Assembly (NCBI GenBank): GCA_030710605.1
Contig: CP092875.1
Coordinates: 64,191,958 to 64,255,957 of the forward strand
Source of the DNA: Cordylochernes scorpioides
Lineage: Eukaryota > Arthropoda > Arachnida > Pseudoscorpiones > Chernetidae
Direction of reading: 5' to 3'
DNA: 64,000 nucleotides
The notes under the pieces were generated by a model. The model was not told where the DNA came from. It searched no databases and saw only the letters and a program-made list of their open reading frames with translations. The translations under genes were made by a program, and so were the position numbers. Each line of letters begins with the position of its first letter. Position 1 is the stretch's first letter. Shown in pieces: positions 20,191 to 30,927 of the stretch.

Positions 20191-22347
20191 GTGGTAAATG
20201 CATCCTTGCCATTTGGAGTTCTTACCTTAAAAACCCTTTATCAGTATAAATTAAAACTAAATTATAATCGCGGCACTATTTTCCAACTTAGCGTCCCATT
20301 GTCTAATACTATCTACCACTTTAAACATGTGTCAAATGAATGCAAGCACGGGCTAGGCCAAAACCTGTCCCAAAGGACTCGCACAGCACCCAAAGCTTTC
20401 ACACATGGAAACCCTTGCCTGCATTCATTGCCCAAACCCCAAATATTTACATGCCACCATTCTAACCTCACACCACACAACTTTTCACTCAACCCAATTA
20501 CCAGTACTATATGCCCACAACACATAAAGCCACTACGGCTTCAACCTACAATTCCAATAATGCCCAAAAAAGTGTCAGTACACCAACACAGCTCACCCAC
20601 TTACCACACAAAATCCATACACGCACCCATACGTCACCACGCGACAAACACACACAACCCACACAACAAACGCAACACGCACGCCAAAAGACAACAACAA
20701 CGACAAACAAGCGCATGCACAACCGTTAAGAATAATACAATCATTCCGTCTACACAAAACATAGAAAAAATTCACGCCACCAAACAACCACACAATCGAA
20801 AAACATTACGATCTTTCCTAAAAACTGTGAACGTCCATAAAGAATTCATTCCAGACCACGCCCGCTTGCGGACGCCACTTATCAACCTTCTAAAAAGGGA
20901 CATCATGTGGGTCTGGGATGACGAATGCCAGAAAGCGTTCACTAACCTGAAGGAAAACCTTACCACACACCCCACATTACACCTTTACCAGGAAGGTCTG
21001 CCATGCCAGGTGTACTATAATACCTCAACATTCAGCATTACAGGCGTTCTTAAACAAGTCTACCCTGATGGGAAGACATACACCGTTCAACATTTCAGCC
21101 GATCTCTACGTAGTCACGAGCGAAATTATTCAGACTTGGAACTACAATGCCTAGCCATTGTGGAAAGTGTGGATAATTTCCGCACCTATCTAAAGGACAG
21201 AAAGTTTACAATATTTTCTGACCATCCCGCATTGCAGTGGTTGAAAGAGATCAAAGCGCCTTCAGGCAGATTGTTTCGATGGAGGTTACGATTGTCAAGA
21301 TACGAATATGAGGTCCGTAGCATAAATGGAGTACAACAATATGAAACGGGCGTTGGAACTCGTATCCCATTTTGTGGCTTTCTAGATGCGCCACTCATAC
21401 AGAGCCAACAGTCTTCTCCACCGGGAAAATCTCGCGTGACTATAGATCACAATAAACTGCGCACCGTCTCCCGAAAAGGAATACTTAAAACTATAGTCCC
21501 AAGTTCACTTACAGCCAGACTTCTTAAGTCCGTACACACACAACACCACCACCCAAACATCTCCAAGATGACGAGGCTCATCTCAGCACAATATTATTGG
21601 CAGAACATGACACAAGACATCGCAAAACAGGTAAAAACCTGTCCCACCTGCCGATTCGCTAGAAGAATCGATGAATACAACCAACCTTCACGTAAAAATA
21701 CCGACACAGGCACCAAAGCAAAACAAAATTCGTACATAAAGCACAACGTACACACAAAACAAACAATGCCAAAATTACCACATTCACATCAGAGAAACGA
21801 TCACACATCTCAACCTAAACCAATTACCGCCGACATATCTCTAATAAAACCATTGACGATCAAGCAGGAGAACTGTAAACCTGACAACCAGCTCAATCAT
21901 ATCACAACACTCCCTAAAGATATCAAACAGGAAAACTGCGAACCTACCAATCATTCAAACTCTACAATTCATAAGGTTCAAGCGAATATTTCAGAGTCCC
22001 CAGTTACAAAAATGTGGACGAACATGGGGCAATATCCTATATTTCATCTGATTCTTATCCTTTGTTTGTTACTTCTGCCATACAACTGTATCCCAATTTT
22101 AGTCATCAATTACTTGTTTATCTATGCTATGCCCGATCAGAAAATCTTCGAACTACAAGAGGTAGTTTTTAATTTAGGACAAGCATTTCTTAATTTTGGA
22201 CAAACAGTTTTTCATTGTGGACAAGCAATTCTTCATTGTGGACAAGCAATTCTTCATTGTGGACAAGTATTTATAAAACTTCTCATAATTTTAGGAACCA
22301 TCTTCGCAGAAAATCTAAATAAACTCCGAAAAGATAGCAGTAACTGA
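20191..22347 (+). CDS. 718-codon Pol remnant of G1: RNase H-like, integrase zinc domain, hydrophobic tail
   Basis: The first ~230 residues are a His/Thr/Asn-rich linker, where G2 has linker plus the whole RT. RT fingers, palm and Tyr-Phe-Asp-Asp are absent, and sequence resumes at the connection region (Pro-His-Asn-Arg-Lys-Thr-Leu). RNase H follows, but the first catalytic Asp is Asn (Tyr-Tyr-Asn-Thr-Ser) and the last (Ala-Asp-x-Leu-Ser-Arg in G0) is lost. The integrase HHCC finger is intact, the DDE core is missing, and a polar linker leads to hydrophobic segments and 7-residue repeats ending Gly-Gln-[AVT]. An open frame this long without enzymes is notable. It may be a structural or regulatory protein, or simply young. 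Confidence 0.6.
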   Translation: MVNASLPFGVLTLKTLYQYKLKLNYNRGTIFQLSVPLSNTIYHFKHVSNECKHGLGQNLSQRTRTAPKAFTHGNPCLHSLPKPQIFTCHHSNLTPHNFSLNPITSTICPQHIKPLRLQPTIPIMPKKVSVHQHSSPTYHTKSIHAPIRHHATNTHNPHNKRNTHAKRQQQRQTSACTTVKNNTIIPSTQNIEKIHATKQPHNRKTLRSFLKTVNVHKEFIPDHARLRTPLINLLKRDIMWVWDDECQKAFTNLKENLTTHPTLHLYQEGLPCQVYYNTSTFSITGVLKQVYPDGKTYTVQHFSRSLRSHERNYSDLELQCLAIVESVDNFRTYLKDRKFTIFSDHPALQWLKEIKAPSGRLFRWRLRLSRYEYEVRSINGVQQYETGVGTRIPFCGFLDAPLIQSQQSSPPGKSRVTIDHNKLRTVSRKGILKTIVPSSLTARLLKSVHTQHHHPNISKMTRLISAQYYWQNMTQDIAKQVKTCPTCRFARRIDEYNQPSRKNTDTGTKAKQNSYIKHNVHTKQTMPKLPHSHQRNDHTSQPKPITADISLIKPLTIKQENCKPDNQLNHITTLPKDIKQENCEPTNHSNSTIHKVQANISESPVTKMWTNMGQYPIFHLILILCLLLLPYNCIPILVINYLFIYAMPDQKIFELQEVVFNLGQAFLNFGQTVFHCGQAILHCGQAILHCGQVFIKLLIILGTIFAENLNKLRKDSSN

Positions 22348-24084
22348 AAGATAACCAACTAGTGTCGGAGAAATCACGCTCCAAAAACAAGATCTGAGCC
22401 GCACCAAAAATAAATAGACGGCAGGAAACGAGAATTTGAGACACCACGACGGAAGTGTAGTCCGCAGCGATAAATTCGGCCTCTGTAAACAAAGCGGAAC
22501 GCCTTCGTCCGATCTCCAATTTCATTCCCTCTCGTTTGCCCGACACACCCCACTTCCGTATCTCTAATTACAATGAGAAGATCCCCTATTGAGGTCGACT
22601 GGGAACCTCACTATGCCACCGGTTTTGATTCCAGTTCGAGTCTACATATCGATTTTTACCAACCAATTACACATCCACGAAACAACACCTAGAACTAGCT
22701 CACACATCTCTTACACAACCGACTTCTAACATTTTTCACAACACACACACAAAGACAAAAAATTACACATAAAGGTTATATAGATTTCCATGTCTCCTGT
22801 ACACACAGCATAAACGCACTTGAGGGCTAGAATCACGTTTTTCACCTAAGTGTCACTACAGATGAGACAAAAAATTTATAGGGCATAATTGAGCAAGTAA
22901 AACATTTATAGGGCAAAATGGAGCAACCAATACATGTAGATCAGGGCATGAAGATACCAAAGGGTTCCAACCAATACACCTTATTTTTCATATCAATCAT
23001 TTTCATTATTTTCTCTCAATTAAAATTTAAATATTTAATCAATTTAGCAATTTATTCAACTTATTATCAATTTTAATCATTAACTATCATTTTATTTACC
23101 AATTAGTTTATATTATCATTTTCATTTATCAATTATCATTCTATTTACCACTTGACTTATATTGCCACAACTCAATTATCAACGAAAACTCACTGACTTT
23201 CGATTAAACTAAAAACATTAAATCACCCTTTGTTGTTGAAATCTTTTTATTTTTCATTTTTCTTTTTTCCAAGCACTCTACTTTGATTTCGCTCAAAAAA
23301 CTTTTATTTTATTTTTATTTTTGATTTCTCAAAAGACCTAATAGAATTCCCTCGGTCTCCATTCCCAATTCCGAGCTAGAATATAATTAGGCATTTTTCC
23401 TTTTTTTTCTCACCACGCACCAAGCATTCACTTTGATTTCTTCCAACTTTTTATTTTTATTTTACTTTGATTTCTCAAAAGACCTTATGAAATTTCCTCG
23501 AATTCCTTTCCAAAATTCAAGCAAAAAAGTAATTAGGCATTTTTCCTTTTTTTCTCACCACGCACCAAGCATTCACTTTGATTTCTTCCAACTTTTTATT
23601 TTTTTTATTTTTGATTTCTCAAAAGACCTAATAGAATTCCTTCGATTTCATTCCCAATTTCGAGCTAGAATATGGTTAGGCATTTTTCTTTTTTTTTTTT
23701 CTCACCATTCAACCAAACACATTCAATTTTGATTTCATTCAACTATTTTTATATTATTTTTATTTTGATTTCAAAGCCTAAATAGAACCCCCTCGAATTC
23801 ATTTCTTAACTCGAGTAGAATTCGTTTAGGCGCATTTTCTTTTCTTTTAATCCACTATGTACCATAACATTCCTTGATTTCTTACAATTAAAAATTTTTG
23901 ATTTCTATTAATTATACTCAACCTATATCATCAACACCATTCTATTTTACTTTTATATTACCAGCAATGTTTGTATATAGCCCCTCCATACCCACAACTA
24001 ATTTTCCCACAAAATTATTTTTCACTTTACAGAATTCTCTCAGGCTAACCCCTTCTTGAATTCTTCACATGTAGGGGGCGCATC
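22348..24084 (+). other. 3' region of G1 with ~147-bp tandem repeats
   Basis: From 23235 to about 23860 a unit containing GATTTCTCAAAAGACCTAAT, a TCGAGC(T/A)AGAAT segment and CTCACCACGCACCAAGCATT repeats three times plus degenerate ends. G2 has one unit more. A possible polypurine tract, GTAGGGGGCGCATC, directly precedes the 3' LTR. No protein-coding frame is credible. Confidence 0.6.
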
Positions 24085-24846
24085 TGTCATAATTTGTATA
24101 TAATTAAATGCAACCCCGACCCACTATGTATATATCATGTATGATTTTCAAAGACTTAATAAAGAACAAGGTAACTGGAGGAAAGAAAGTAACAAAAGAT
24201 ATAGGAAGTAAGACTAAAGCTGGCACGACTATTTTGGCACCCCTGTGTCAACATTGCAGGGGCAGAGACCGGACGTCTCTAGTGACCGCAGAAGTTATTT
24301 TAGCCAAGATGCACTCAATACTTCCGGCAAAAACAGGACGTATCTAATATCCGTCGAAGCTATAAGCGTCAAGATACCCAATACTTCCTGACGAAATCGG
24401 ATATACCAGGCAGACCATCTTTCATCAAGGAGAGCCGCCGGCCAATTAGGGAGGAACCACTAAGTAGGTCAACCAATAGGAAAACACCATGTGATCATAT
24501 CTCAACCAATCAGAGAGAAACTGAAGCTTGGTGTTAAATCGAAAAGCAAGAAATGTCAGTTACGCTTTGGCTCCCAAGGAGGTGACATCGGCTCTAGACC
24601 TCTCCCCCTCTGCTCATCCCACAGCTAAGTACAATCACCGCCATGTGATCAGTTAATTAATAAGTCAAATCGCTCAGCTCTTATCAAACTTTCTTTCCTC
24701 CAACCCGTTGCCTTTATTTTCAAACTCAATCACGTGTCCTGATTATTCCTAACTGTATGCTGCAACTTCCACTCAAACGGCTGCGCTTCAACCAAATCTC
24801 ACCATTCGCATCCAACAATAAGAAACCCCGCAACGATATTGCCACA
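24085..24846 (+). repeat. 3' LTR of G1
   Basis: 762 bp, the same as the 5' LTR by eye, followed by TATA. Confidence 0.9.
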
Positions 24847-24881
24847 TATATTGGATCAAAATATAATTTATTTTACCTATA
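24847..24881. other. 35-bp host spacer between G1 and G2
   Basis: The only host sequence left between the two elements. ATTGGATCAAAATATA (24850-24865) is the exact inverted complement of 32378-32393, beyond G2, so before the insertions the site held a small hairpin. Confidence 0.8.
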
Positions 24882-25644
24882 TGTGGCAATATCGTTGCGG
24901 GGTTTCTTATTGTTGGATGCGAATGGTGAGATTTGGTTGAAGCGCAGCCGTTTGAGTGGAAGTTGCAGCATACAGTTAGGAATAATCAGGACACGTGATT
25001 GAGTTTGAAAATAAAGGCAACGGGTTGGAGGAAAGAAAGTTTGATAAGAGCTGAGCGATTTGACTTATTAATTAACTGATCACATGGCGGTGATTGTACT
25101 TAGCTGTGGGATGAGCAGAGGGGGGAGAGGTCTAGAGCCGATGTCACCTCCTTGGGAGCCAAAGCGTAACTGACATTTCTTGCTTTTCGATTTAACACCA
25201 AGCTTCAGTTTCTCTCTGATTGGTTGAGATATGATCACATGGTGTTTTCCTATTGGTTGACCTACTTAGTGGTTCCTCCCTACTTGGCCGGCGGCTCTCC
25301 TTGATGAAAGATGGTCTGCCTGGTATATCCGATTTCGTCAGGAAGTATTGGGTATCTTGACGCTTATAGCTTCGACGGATATTAGATACGTCCTGTTTTT
25401 GCCGGAAGTATTGAGTGCATCTTGGCTAAAATAACTTCTGCGGTCACTAGAGACGTCCGGTCTCTGCCCCTGCAATGTTGACACAGGGGTGCCAAAATAG
25501 TCGTGCCAGCTTTAGTCTTACTTCCTATATCTTTTGTTACTTTCTTTCCTCCAGTTACCTTGTTCTTTATTAAGTCTTTGAAAATCATACATGATATATA
25601 CATAGTGGGTCGGGGTTGCATTTAATTATATACAAATTATGACA
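24882..25644 (-). repeat. 3' LTR of G2
   Basis: Begins (plus strand) TGTGGCAATATCG and ends TTATGACA. One base longer than its partner. Confidence 0.9.
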
Positions 25645-27528
25645 GATGCGCCCCCTACATGTGAAGAATTCAAGAAGGGGTTAGCCTGAGAGAATTCTGT
25701 AAAGTGAAAAATAATTTTGTGGGAAAATTAGTTGTGGGTATGGAGGGGCTATATACAAACATTGCTGGTAATATAAAAGTAAAATAGAATGGTGTTGATG
25801 ATATAGGTTGAGTATAATTAATAGAAATCAAAAATTTTTAATTGTAAGAAATCAAGGAATGTTATGGTACATAGTGGATTAAAAGAAAAGAAAATGCGCC
25901 TAAACGAATTCTACTCGAGTTAAGAAATGAATTCGAGGGGGTTCTATTTAGGCTTTGAAATCAAAATAAAAATAATATAAAAATAGTTGAATGAAATCAA
26001 AATTGAATGTGTTTGATTGAATGGTGAGAAAAAAAAAAAGAAAAATGCCTAACCATATTCTAGCTCGAAATTGGGAATGAAATCGAAGGAATTCTATTAG
26101 GTCTTTTGAGAAATCAAAAATAAAAAAAATAAAAAGTTGGAAGAAATCAAAGTGAATGCTTGGTGCGTGGTGAGAAAAAAAGGAAAAATGCCTAATTACT
26201 TTTTTGCTTGAATTTTGGAAAGGAATTCGAGGAAATTTCATAAGGTCTTTTGAGAAATCAAAGTAAAATAAAAATAAAAAGTTGGAAGAAATCAAAGTGA
26301 ATGCTTGGTGCGTGGTGAGAAAAAAAAGGAAAAATGCCTAACCATATTCTAGCTCGAAATTGGGAATGAAATCGAAGGAATTCTATTAGGTCTTTTGAGA
26401 AATCAAAAATAAAAAAAATAAAAAGTTGGAAGAAATCAAAGTGAATGCTTGGTGCGTGGTGAGAAAAAAAAGGAAAAATGCCTAATTATATTCTAGCTCG
26501 GAATTGGGAATGGAGACCGAGGGAATTCTATTAGGTCTTTTGAGAAATCAAAAATAAAAACAAAATAAAAGTTTTTTGAACGAAATCAAAGTTGAGTGCT
26601 TGGAAAAAAAAGAAAAATGAAAAATAAAAAGATTTCAACAACAAAGGGTGATTTAATGTTTTTAGTTTAATCGAAAGTCAGTGAGTTTTCGTTGATAATT
26701 GAGTTGTGGCAATATAAGTCAAGTGGTAAATAGAATGATAATTGATAAGTGAAAATGATAATATAAACTAATTGGTAAATAAAATGATAGTTAATGATTA
26801 AAATTGATAATAAGTTGAATAAATTGATAAATTGATTAAATATTTAAATTTTAATTGAGAGAAAATAATGGAAATGATTGATATGAAAAATAAGATGTAT
26901 GGGTTTGAACCCTATGGTATCTACATGCCCTGATCTACATGTATTGGTTGCTCCATTTTGCCCTATAAATGTTTTACTTGCTCAATTATGCCCTATAAAT
27001 TTTTTGTCTCGTCTGTAGTGACACTTAGGTGAAAAACGTGATTCTAGCCCTCAAGTGCGTTTATGCTGTGTGTACAGGAGACATGGAAATCTATATAACC
27101 TTTATGTGTAATTTTTTGTCTTTGTGTGTGTGTTGTGAAAAATGTTAGAAGTCGGTTGTGTAAGAGATGTGTGAGCTAGTTCTAGGTGTTGTTTCGTGGA
27201 TGTGCAATTGGTTGGTAAAAATCGATATGTAGACTCGAACTGGAATCAAAACCGGTGGCATAGTGAGGTTCCCAGTCGACCTCAATAGGGGATCTTCTCA
27301 TTGTAATTAGAGATACGGAAGTGGGGTGTGTCGGGCAAACGAGAGGGAGGGAAATTGGAGATCGGACGAAGGCGCTCCGCTTTGTTTACAGAGGCTGAAT
27401 TTAACCTCCGTGGACTATACTTCCTGTCGTGGTGTTTCAAATCTCATTTCCTGCCGTCTATTTATTTTTGGTGCGGTTCAGGGCTTGTTTTTGGAGCGTG
27501 ATTTCTCCGACACTGGTTGGTTATCTTT
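25645..27528 (-). other. 3' region of G2 with ~147-bp tandem repeats
   Basis: Counterpart of 22348-24084 in G1. The tandem array (about 25880-26640) has four clear units and degenerate ends, one more than G1. GATGCGCCCCCTAC next to the LTR is the complement of the putative polypurine tract. An antisense open frame at 27326-27622 has a partner in G1 but no motif. Confidence 0.6.
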
Positions 27529-30500
27529 TCAGTTACTGCTATCTCTTCGGAGTTTATTTAGATTTTCTGCGAAGATGGTTCCTAAAATTATGAGAAGTTT
27601 TATAAATACTTGTCCACAATGAAGAATTGCTTGTCCACAATGAAGAATTGCTTGTCCACAATGAAAAACTGTTTGTCCAAAATTAAAAAATGCTTGTCCT
27701 AAATTAAAAACTACCTCTTGTAGTTCGAAGATTTTCTGATCGGGCATAGCATAGATAAACAAGTATTTAATGAACAAAATTGGGATACAGTTGTATGGCA
27801 GAAGTAACAAACAAAGGATAAGAATCAGATGAAATATAGGATATTGCCCCATGTTCGTCCACATTTTTGTAACTGGGGACTCTGAAATATTTGCTTGAAC
27901 CTTATGAATTGTAGAATTTGAATGATTGGTAGGTTCGCAGTTCTCTTGTTTGATATCTTTAGGGAGTGGTGTGATATGATTGAGCTGTTTGTCCGGTTTA
28001 TAGTTCTCCTGTTTGATCGTCAATGGTTTTATTAGAGATATGTCGGCGGTAATTGGTTTAGGTTGAGATGTGTGATCTTTTCTCTGACGTGGATGTGGTA
28101 ATTTTGGCATTATTTGTGTTGGGTGTACGCTGTGCTTTATGTACGAATTTTGTTTTGTTTGGGTACCTGTGTCGGTATTTTTACGTGCAGGTTGTTTGTA
28201 TTCATCGATTCTTCTAGCGAATCGGCAGGTGGGGCAGGTTTTTACCTGTTTTGCGATGTCTTGTGTCATGTTCTGCCAATAATATTGTGCTGAGATGAGC
28301 CTCGTCATCTTGGAGATGTTTGGATGGTGGTGTTGAGTGTGTACGGACTTAAGGAGTCTGGTTGTAAGTGAACTTGGGACTATAGTTTTAAGTACTCCTT
28401 TTCGGGAGACGGTGCGCAGTTTATTGTGATCTATAGTCACGCGAGATTTTCCCGGTGGAGAAGACTGTTGGCTCTGTATGAGTGGCGCATCTAGAAAGCC
28501 ACAAAATGGGATACGAGTTCCAATGCCCGTTTCATATTGTTGTACTCCATTTATGCTACGGACCTCATATTCGTATCTTGACAATCTTAACCTCCATCGA
28601 AACAATCTGCCTGACGGAGCTTTGATCTCTTTCAACCACTGCAATGCGTGATGGTCAGAAAATATTGTAAATTTTCTGCCCATAAGATAGATGCGAAACT
28701 TCTCCACACTCTCAACGATTGCTAAGCACTCAAGTTCAGAGATGGAGTAGTTTTTCTCGTGTGGGCGCAATGTTCGGCTGAAATATTGAACTGGATATAC
28801 GTTTCCGTCAGGGTGAACTTGTTTGAGAATGCCTGCTATACCGAGGGTGGATGCATCGCAATACACTTGGCATGGCAGACCTTCTTTGTAAAGGTGTAAA
28901 ATGGGGTGTTGTGTGAGGTTTCCTTTCAGGTCAATGAACGCCTCTTGACAAGCTTCATTCCAGTTCCACACGACGTCCTTTTTGAGGAGATTGTTGAGTG
29001 GTGCTCGCAAGCGAGCGTATTCCGGAATGAATTTGTTATAGACGTTCACAGCGCCTAAGAAGGATTGTAGTGTTTTTCGGTTGTGTGGTTGTTTAATGGC
29101 GTGGATGATGTCGGTATTGCGTGTAAGTGGTGTAATTGTACCAGCTGTGATGGTGTAACCTAGAAAATTTATGGATTGCTTAAAAAATTCGCATTTTGCG
29201 AAGTTAAGTTGTAACTTCTCCGCTTCGCAAAAGGCGAAAAATTGTCGCAGGTGGTTTTGATGTTCCTCCCATGTGTTGGAGTAAATGATGAAATCATCAA
29301 AGTAATGTGCCACACAGTCAAGTCCGTGTCTCTGTAGAACCTGACTTATGGCTCGTTCGTAAATCTGAGGACTGGTTTTTAACCCGAAAGGTAATCGAGT
29401 GGGTTGGTATAATCCTTCAAAGGTGGCAAATGCTAACAGTGGTCGAGAATCGGGGTGTATTGGGACTTGCCAATACGCAGAGGATATGTCGGCCGTGGAG
29501 AAATATTTGGCCTGTGCGAGGCGGTCTAGGATATCCTCGATTCTCGGGAGGGGATGGACATCAGAGCTGATTAGCTCATTCACCTTCCTATAATCGATAC
29601 AAAACCGTTTAGTTTTGTCGCGCTTAGTGACGAGGATGACAGGGCTCGAGAAAGGTGAAAAAGATTGCTCTATGATGCCGTTCTCCAGCATTTGTTGTAT
29701 TTGGTTACGGATTTCTTGTTGGTCACATATCGGAACACGATATGGACGTATGGTGATTATTTTTTCGGAATTCGTGGGTATTTTTACTGGTGGAATCCGT
29801 AAGCATGGTACGTTGAATTTGTCCTGTGAAAAAATGTGAGTGTACCTTTGTAGAAGTGTTGTGAACTGTGGTGTATAATGAGTGTTAGGTGTTGTGTTGT
29901 AGTATGCATGTGGTAAAGGGTTTTGTTGTGTATTAGTGTGAGTGTCGAGTTCGTTGTGTGGGTTGGTCATGTGAGAGTTGTGCAACGGTGTGTGATCACC
30001 TATGTTTTTGGTATGCGAGTTATCCCGCTGTGTGGGTGCGTTTTGGACAGGTTCATAAGTTGAAGTTGTTGTGGTTTGATTATTTGAGTGCATGTAAAAA
30101 GGGCAATTGGCTTTAATGAAAAAGGGGCATGTAGATAAGTGGGGTTTTCTCAATGAATGTACGCAATGGTTGTCATAGGCGGAAAGTTGGGATGTGGGGA
30201 AAATTTTTTGTGACATCGCCTGACATTGCCAGTACGTGCATACATTGGACACATGATTAAAATGGTAGGAAAGGGTAGACAATGGGGCGCCCAGCTGGAG
30301 TATAGTGCATTTATTAAAATCTATGGTTAATCTGAATTTATGGAGGCTATTGATACTAAGAATTCCGAATGGCAATGGTGCATTTACTACATGGAAGTAC
30401 TCCTTTCGTGATATTTGTCCTATTGTCAGTGGGATAGCTAGTTTACCCATGGTTTTTGCAAATCCGTTTAAGGTTTGGAGGTGTAGTGACTGTCCCTCAA

Positions 30501-30927
30501 GGGTTAAATTAGGCAGGTGGGTTTTTAGCATATGATAAATACTATATGGCACTATACTCAGGCTGGCGCCTGTATCAATTAAAAAGGGGCATGATACATT
30601 AGGGGTTAGAAAAAGTTTGACAGTCAGTTGGTTTAGGGATCCTACCTCAGTCTCGAAAGGGCTGCTCGGCTGGGGTGCCCCTGGCTTGACTTGGTTGTTG
30701 TGGAATCGGGGCTGGTTGTTTTGGGACTGTTTGCACCGTCCGCACTTTTTCGTGGATCGTCGGGACTGGTCGACGTCGGCATTCGCTATGCCAGTGTCTC
30801 GCGCCGCAGAACTTGCAATTGGACGGCGGAAGAGGTGCATTCCATGCACCTGGGCGTCGGGGTGTGCTGTGGTACGGACCCGACATTGTGGGTGGTTGAT
30901 CTTCTCTGGATCGCGTTGCCGGTACAC
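27529..30927 (-). CDS. pol: Pol of G2: protease, RT, RNase H, integrase zinc finger, membrane-like tail
   Basis: The open frame has 1132 codons, and translation probably enters by +1 frameshift near residue 90 (codon position about 30655). Asp-Thr-Gly-Ala protease lies at 118-121. A linker spans about 225-365. RT spans about 390-590 with Tyr-Phe-Asp-Asp at 542-545. RNase H spans about 685-805 with Asp691, Glu731 and Asp758, but the final Asp of Ala-Asp-x-Leu-Ser-Arg is missing (Glu-Thr-Gly-Ile-Gly-Thr-Arg instead). An integrase HHCC finger lies at about 863-901. Directly after it, instead of the DDE core, comes a polar linker. The C-terminal tail holds hydrophobic segments (from about 1030), then five 7-residue repeats of the type x-F-H-C-G-Q-A. 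No stop or frameshift in the frame. It could make RT but not integrate alone. Confidence 0.8.
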   Translation of the reverse strand: MYRQRDPEKINHPQCRVRTTAHPDAQVHGMHLFRRPIASSAARDTGIANADVDQSRRSTKKCGRCKQSQNNQPRFHNNQVKPGAPQPSSPFETEVGSLNQLTVKLFLTPNVSCPFLIDTGASLSIVPYSIYHMLKTHLPNLTLEGQSLHLQTLNGFAKTMGKLAIPLTIGQISRKEYFHVVNAPLPFGILSINSLHKFRLTIDFNKCTILQLGAPLSTLSYHFNHVSNVCTYWQCQAMSQKIFPTSQLSAYDNHCVHSLRKPHLSTCPFFIKANCPFYMHSNNQTTTTSTYEPVQNAPTQRDNSHTKNIGDHTPLHNSHMTNPHNELDTHTNTQQNPLPHAYYNTTPNTHYTPQFTTLLQRYTHIFSQDKFNVPCLRIPPVKIPTNSEKIITIRPYRVPICDQQEIRNQIQQMLENGIIEQSFSPFSSPVILVTKRDKTKRFCIDYRKVNELISSDVHPLPRIEDILDRLAQAKYFSTADISSAYWQVPIHPDSRPLLAFATFEGLYQPTRLPFGLKTSPQIYERAISQVLQRHGLDCVAHYFDDFIIYSNTWEEHQNHLRQFFAFCEAEKLQLNFAKCEFFKQSINFLGYTITAGTITPLTRNTDIIHAIKQPHNRKTLQSFLGAVNVYNKFIPEYARLRAPLNNLLKKDVVWNWNEACQEAFIDLKGNLTQHPILHLYKEGLPCQVYCDASTLGIAGILKQVHPDGNVYPVQYFSRTLRPHEKNYSISELECLAIVESVEKFRIYLMGRKFTIFSDHHALQWLKEIKAPSGRLFRWRLRLSRYEYEVRSINGVQQYETGIGTRIPFCGFLDAPLIQSQQSSPPGKSRVTIDHNKLRTVSRKGVLKTIVPSSLTTRLLKSVHTQHHHPNISKMTRLISAQYYWQNMTQDIAKQVKTCPTCRFARRIDEYKQPARKNTDTGTQTKQNSYIKHSVHPTQIMPKLPHPRQRKDHTSQPKPITADISLIKPLTIKQENYKPDKQLNHITPLPKDIKQENCEPTNHSNSTIHKVQANISESPVTKMWTNMGQYPIFHLILILCLLLLPYNCIPILFIKYLFIYAMPDQKIFELQEVVFNLGQAFFNFGQTVFHCGQAILHCGQAILHCGQVFIKLLIILGTIFAENLNKLRRDSSN

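Larger units (their letters stand above)
18635..24846 (+). mobile_element. Ty3/gypsy relative G1, complete with LTRs, coding region deleted
   Basis: Two 762-bp LTRs (18635-19396, 24085-24846) that read identically wherever I compared them, and TATA on both sides (18631-18634, 24847-24850). The interior has a shortened Gag, a damaged protease remnant, a 718-codon Pol remnant and a long 3' region with tandem repeats. The RT core and integrase catalytic core are missing. Identical LTRs mean a recent insertion despite the lack of enzymes, so enzymes must have come from another element. Confidence 0.9.

Noticed and set aside
23433-23732. Phe-rich frames in G1 (23433-23732) and G2 (25948-26295)
   Set aside because: Translation of the AT-rich tandem array.
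27326-27622. 98-codon frame antisense to G2, partner in G1 at 22283-22546
   Set aside because: Conservation is explained by shared 3' sequence of the elements; no domain and different ends.
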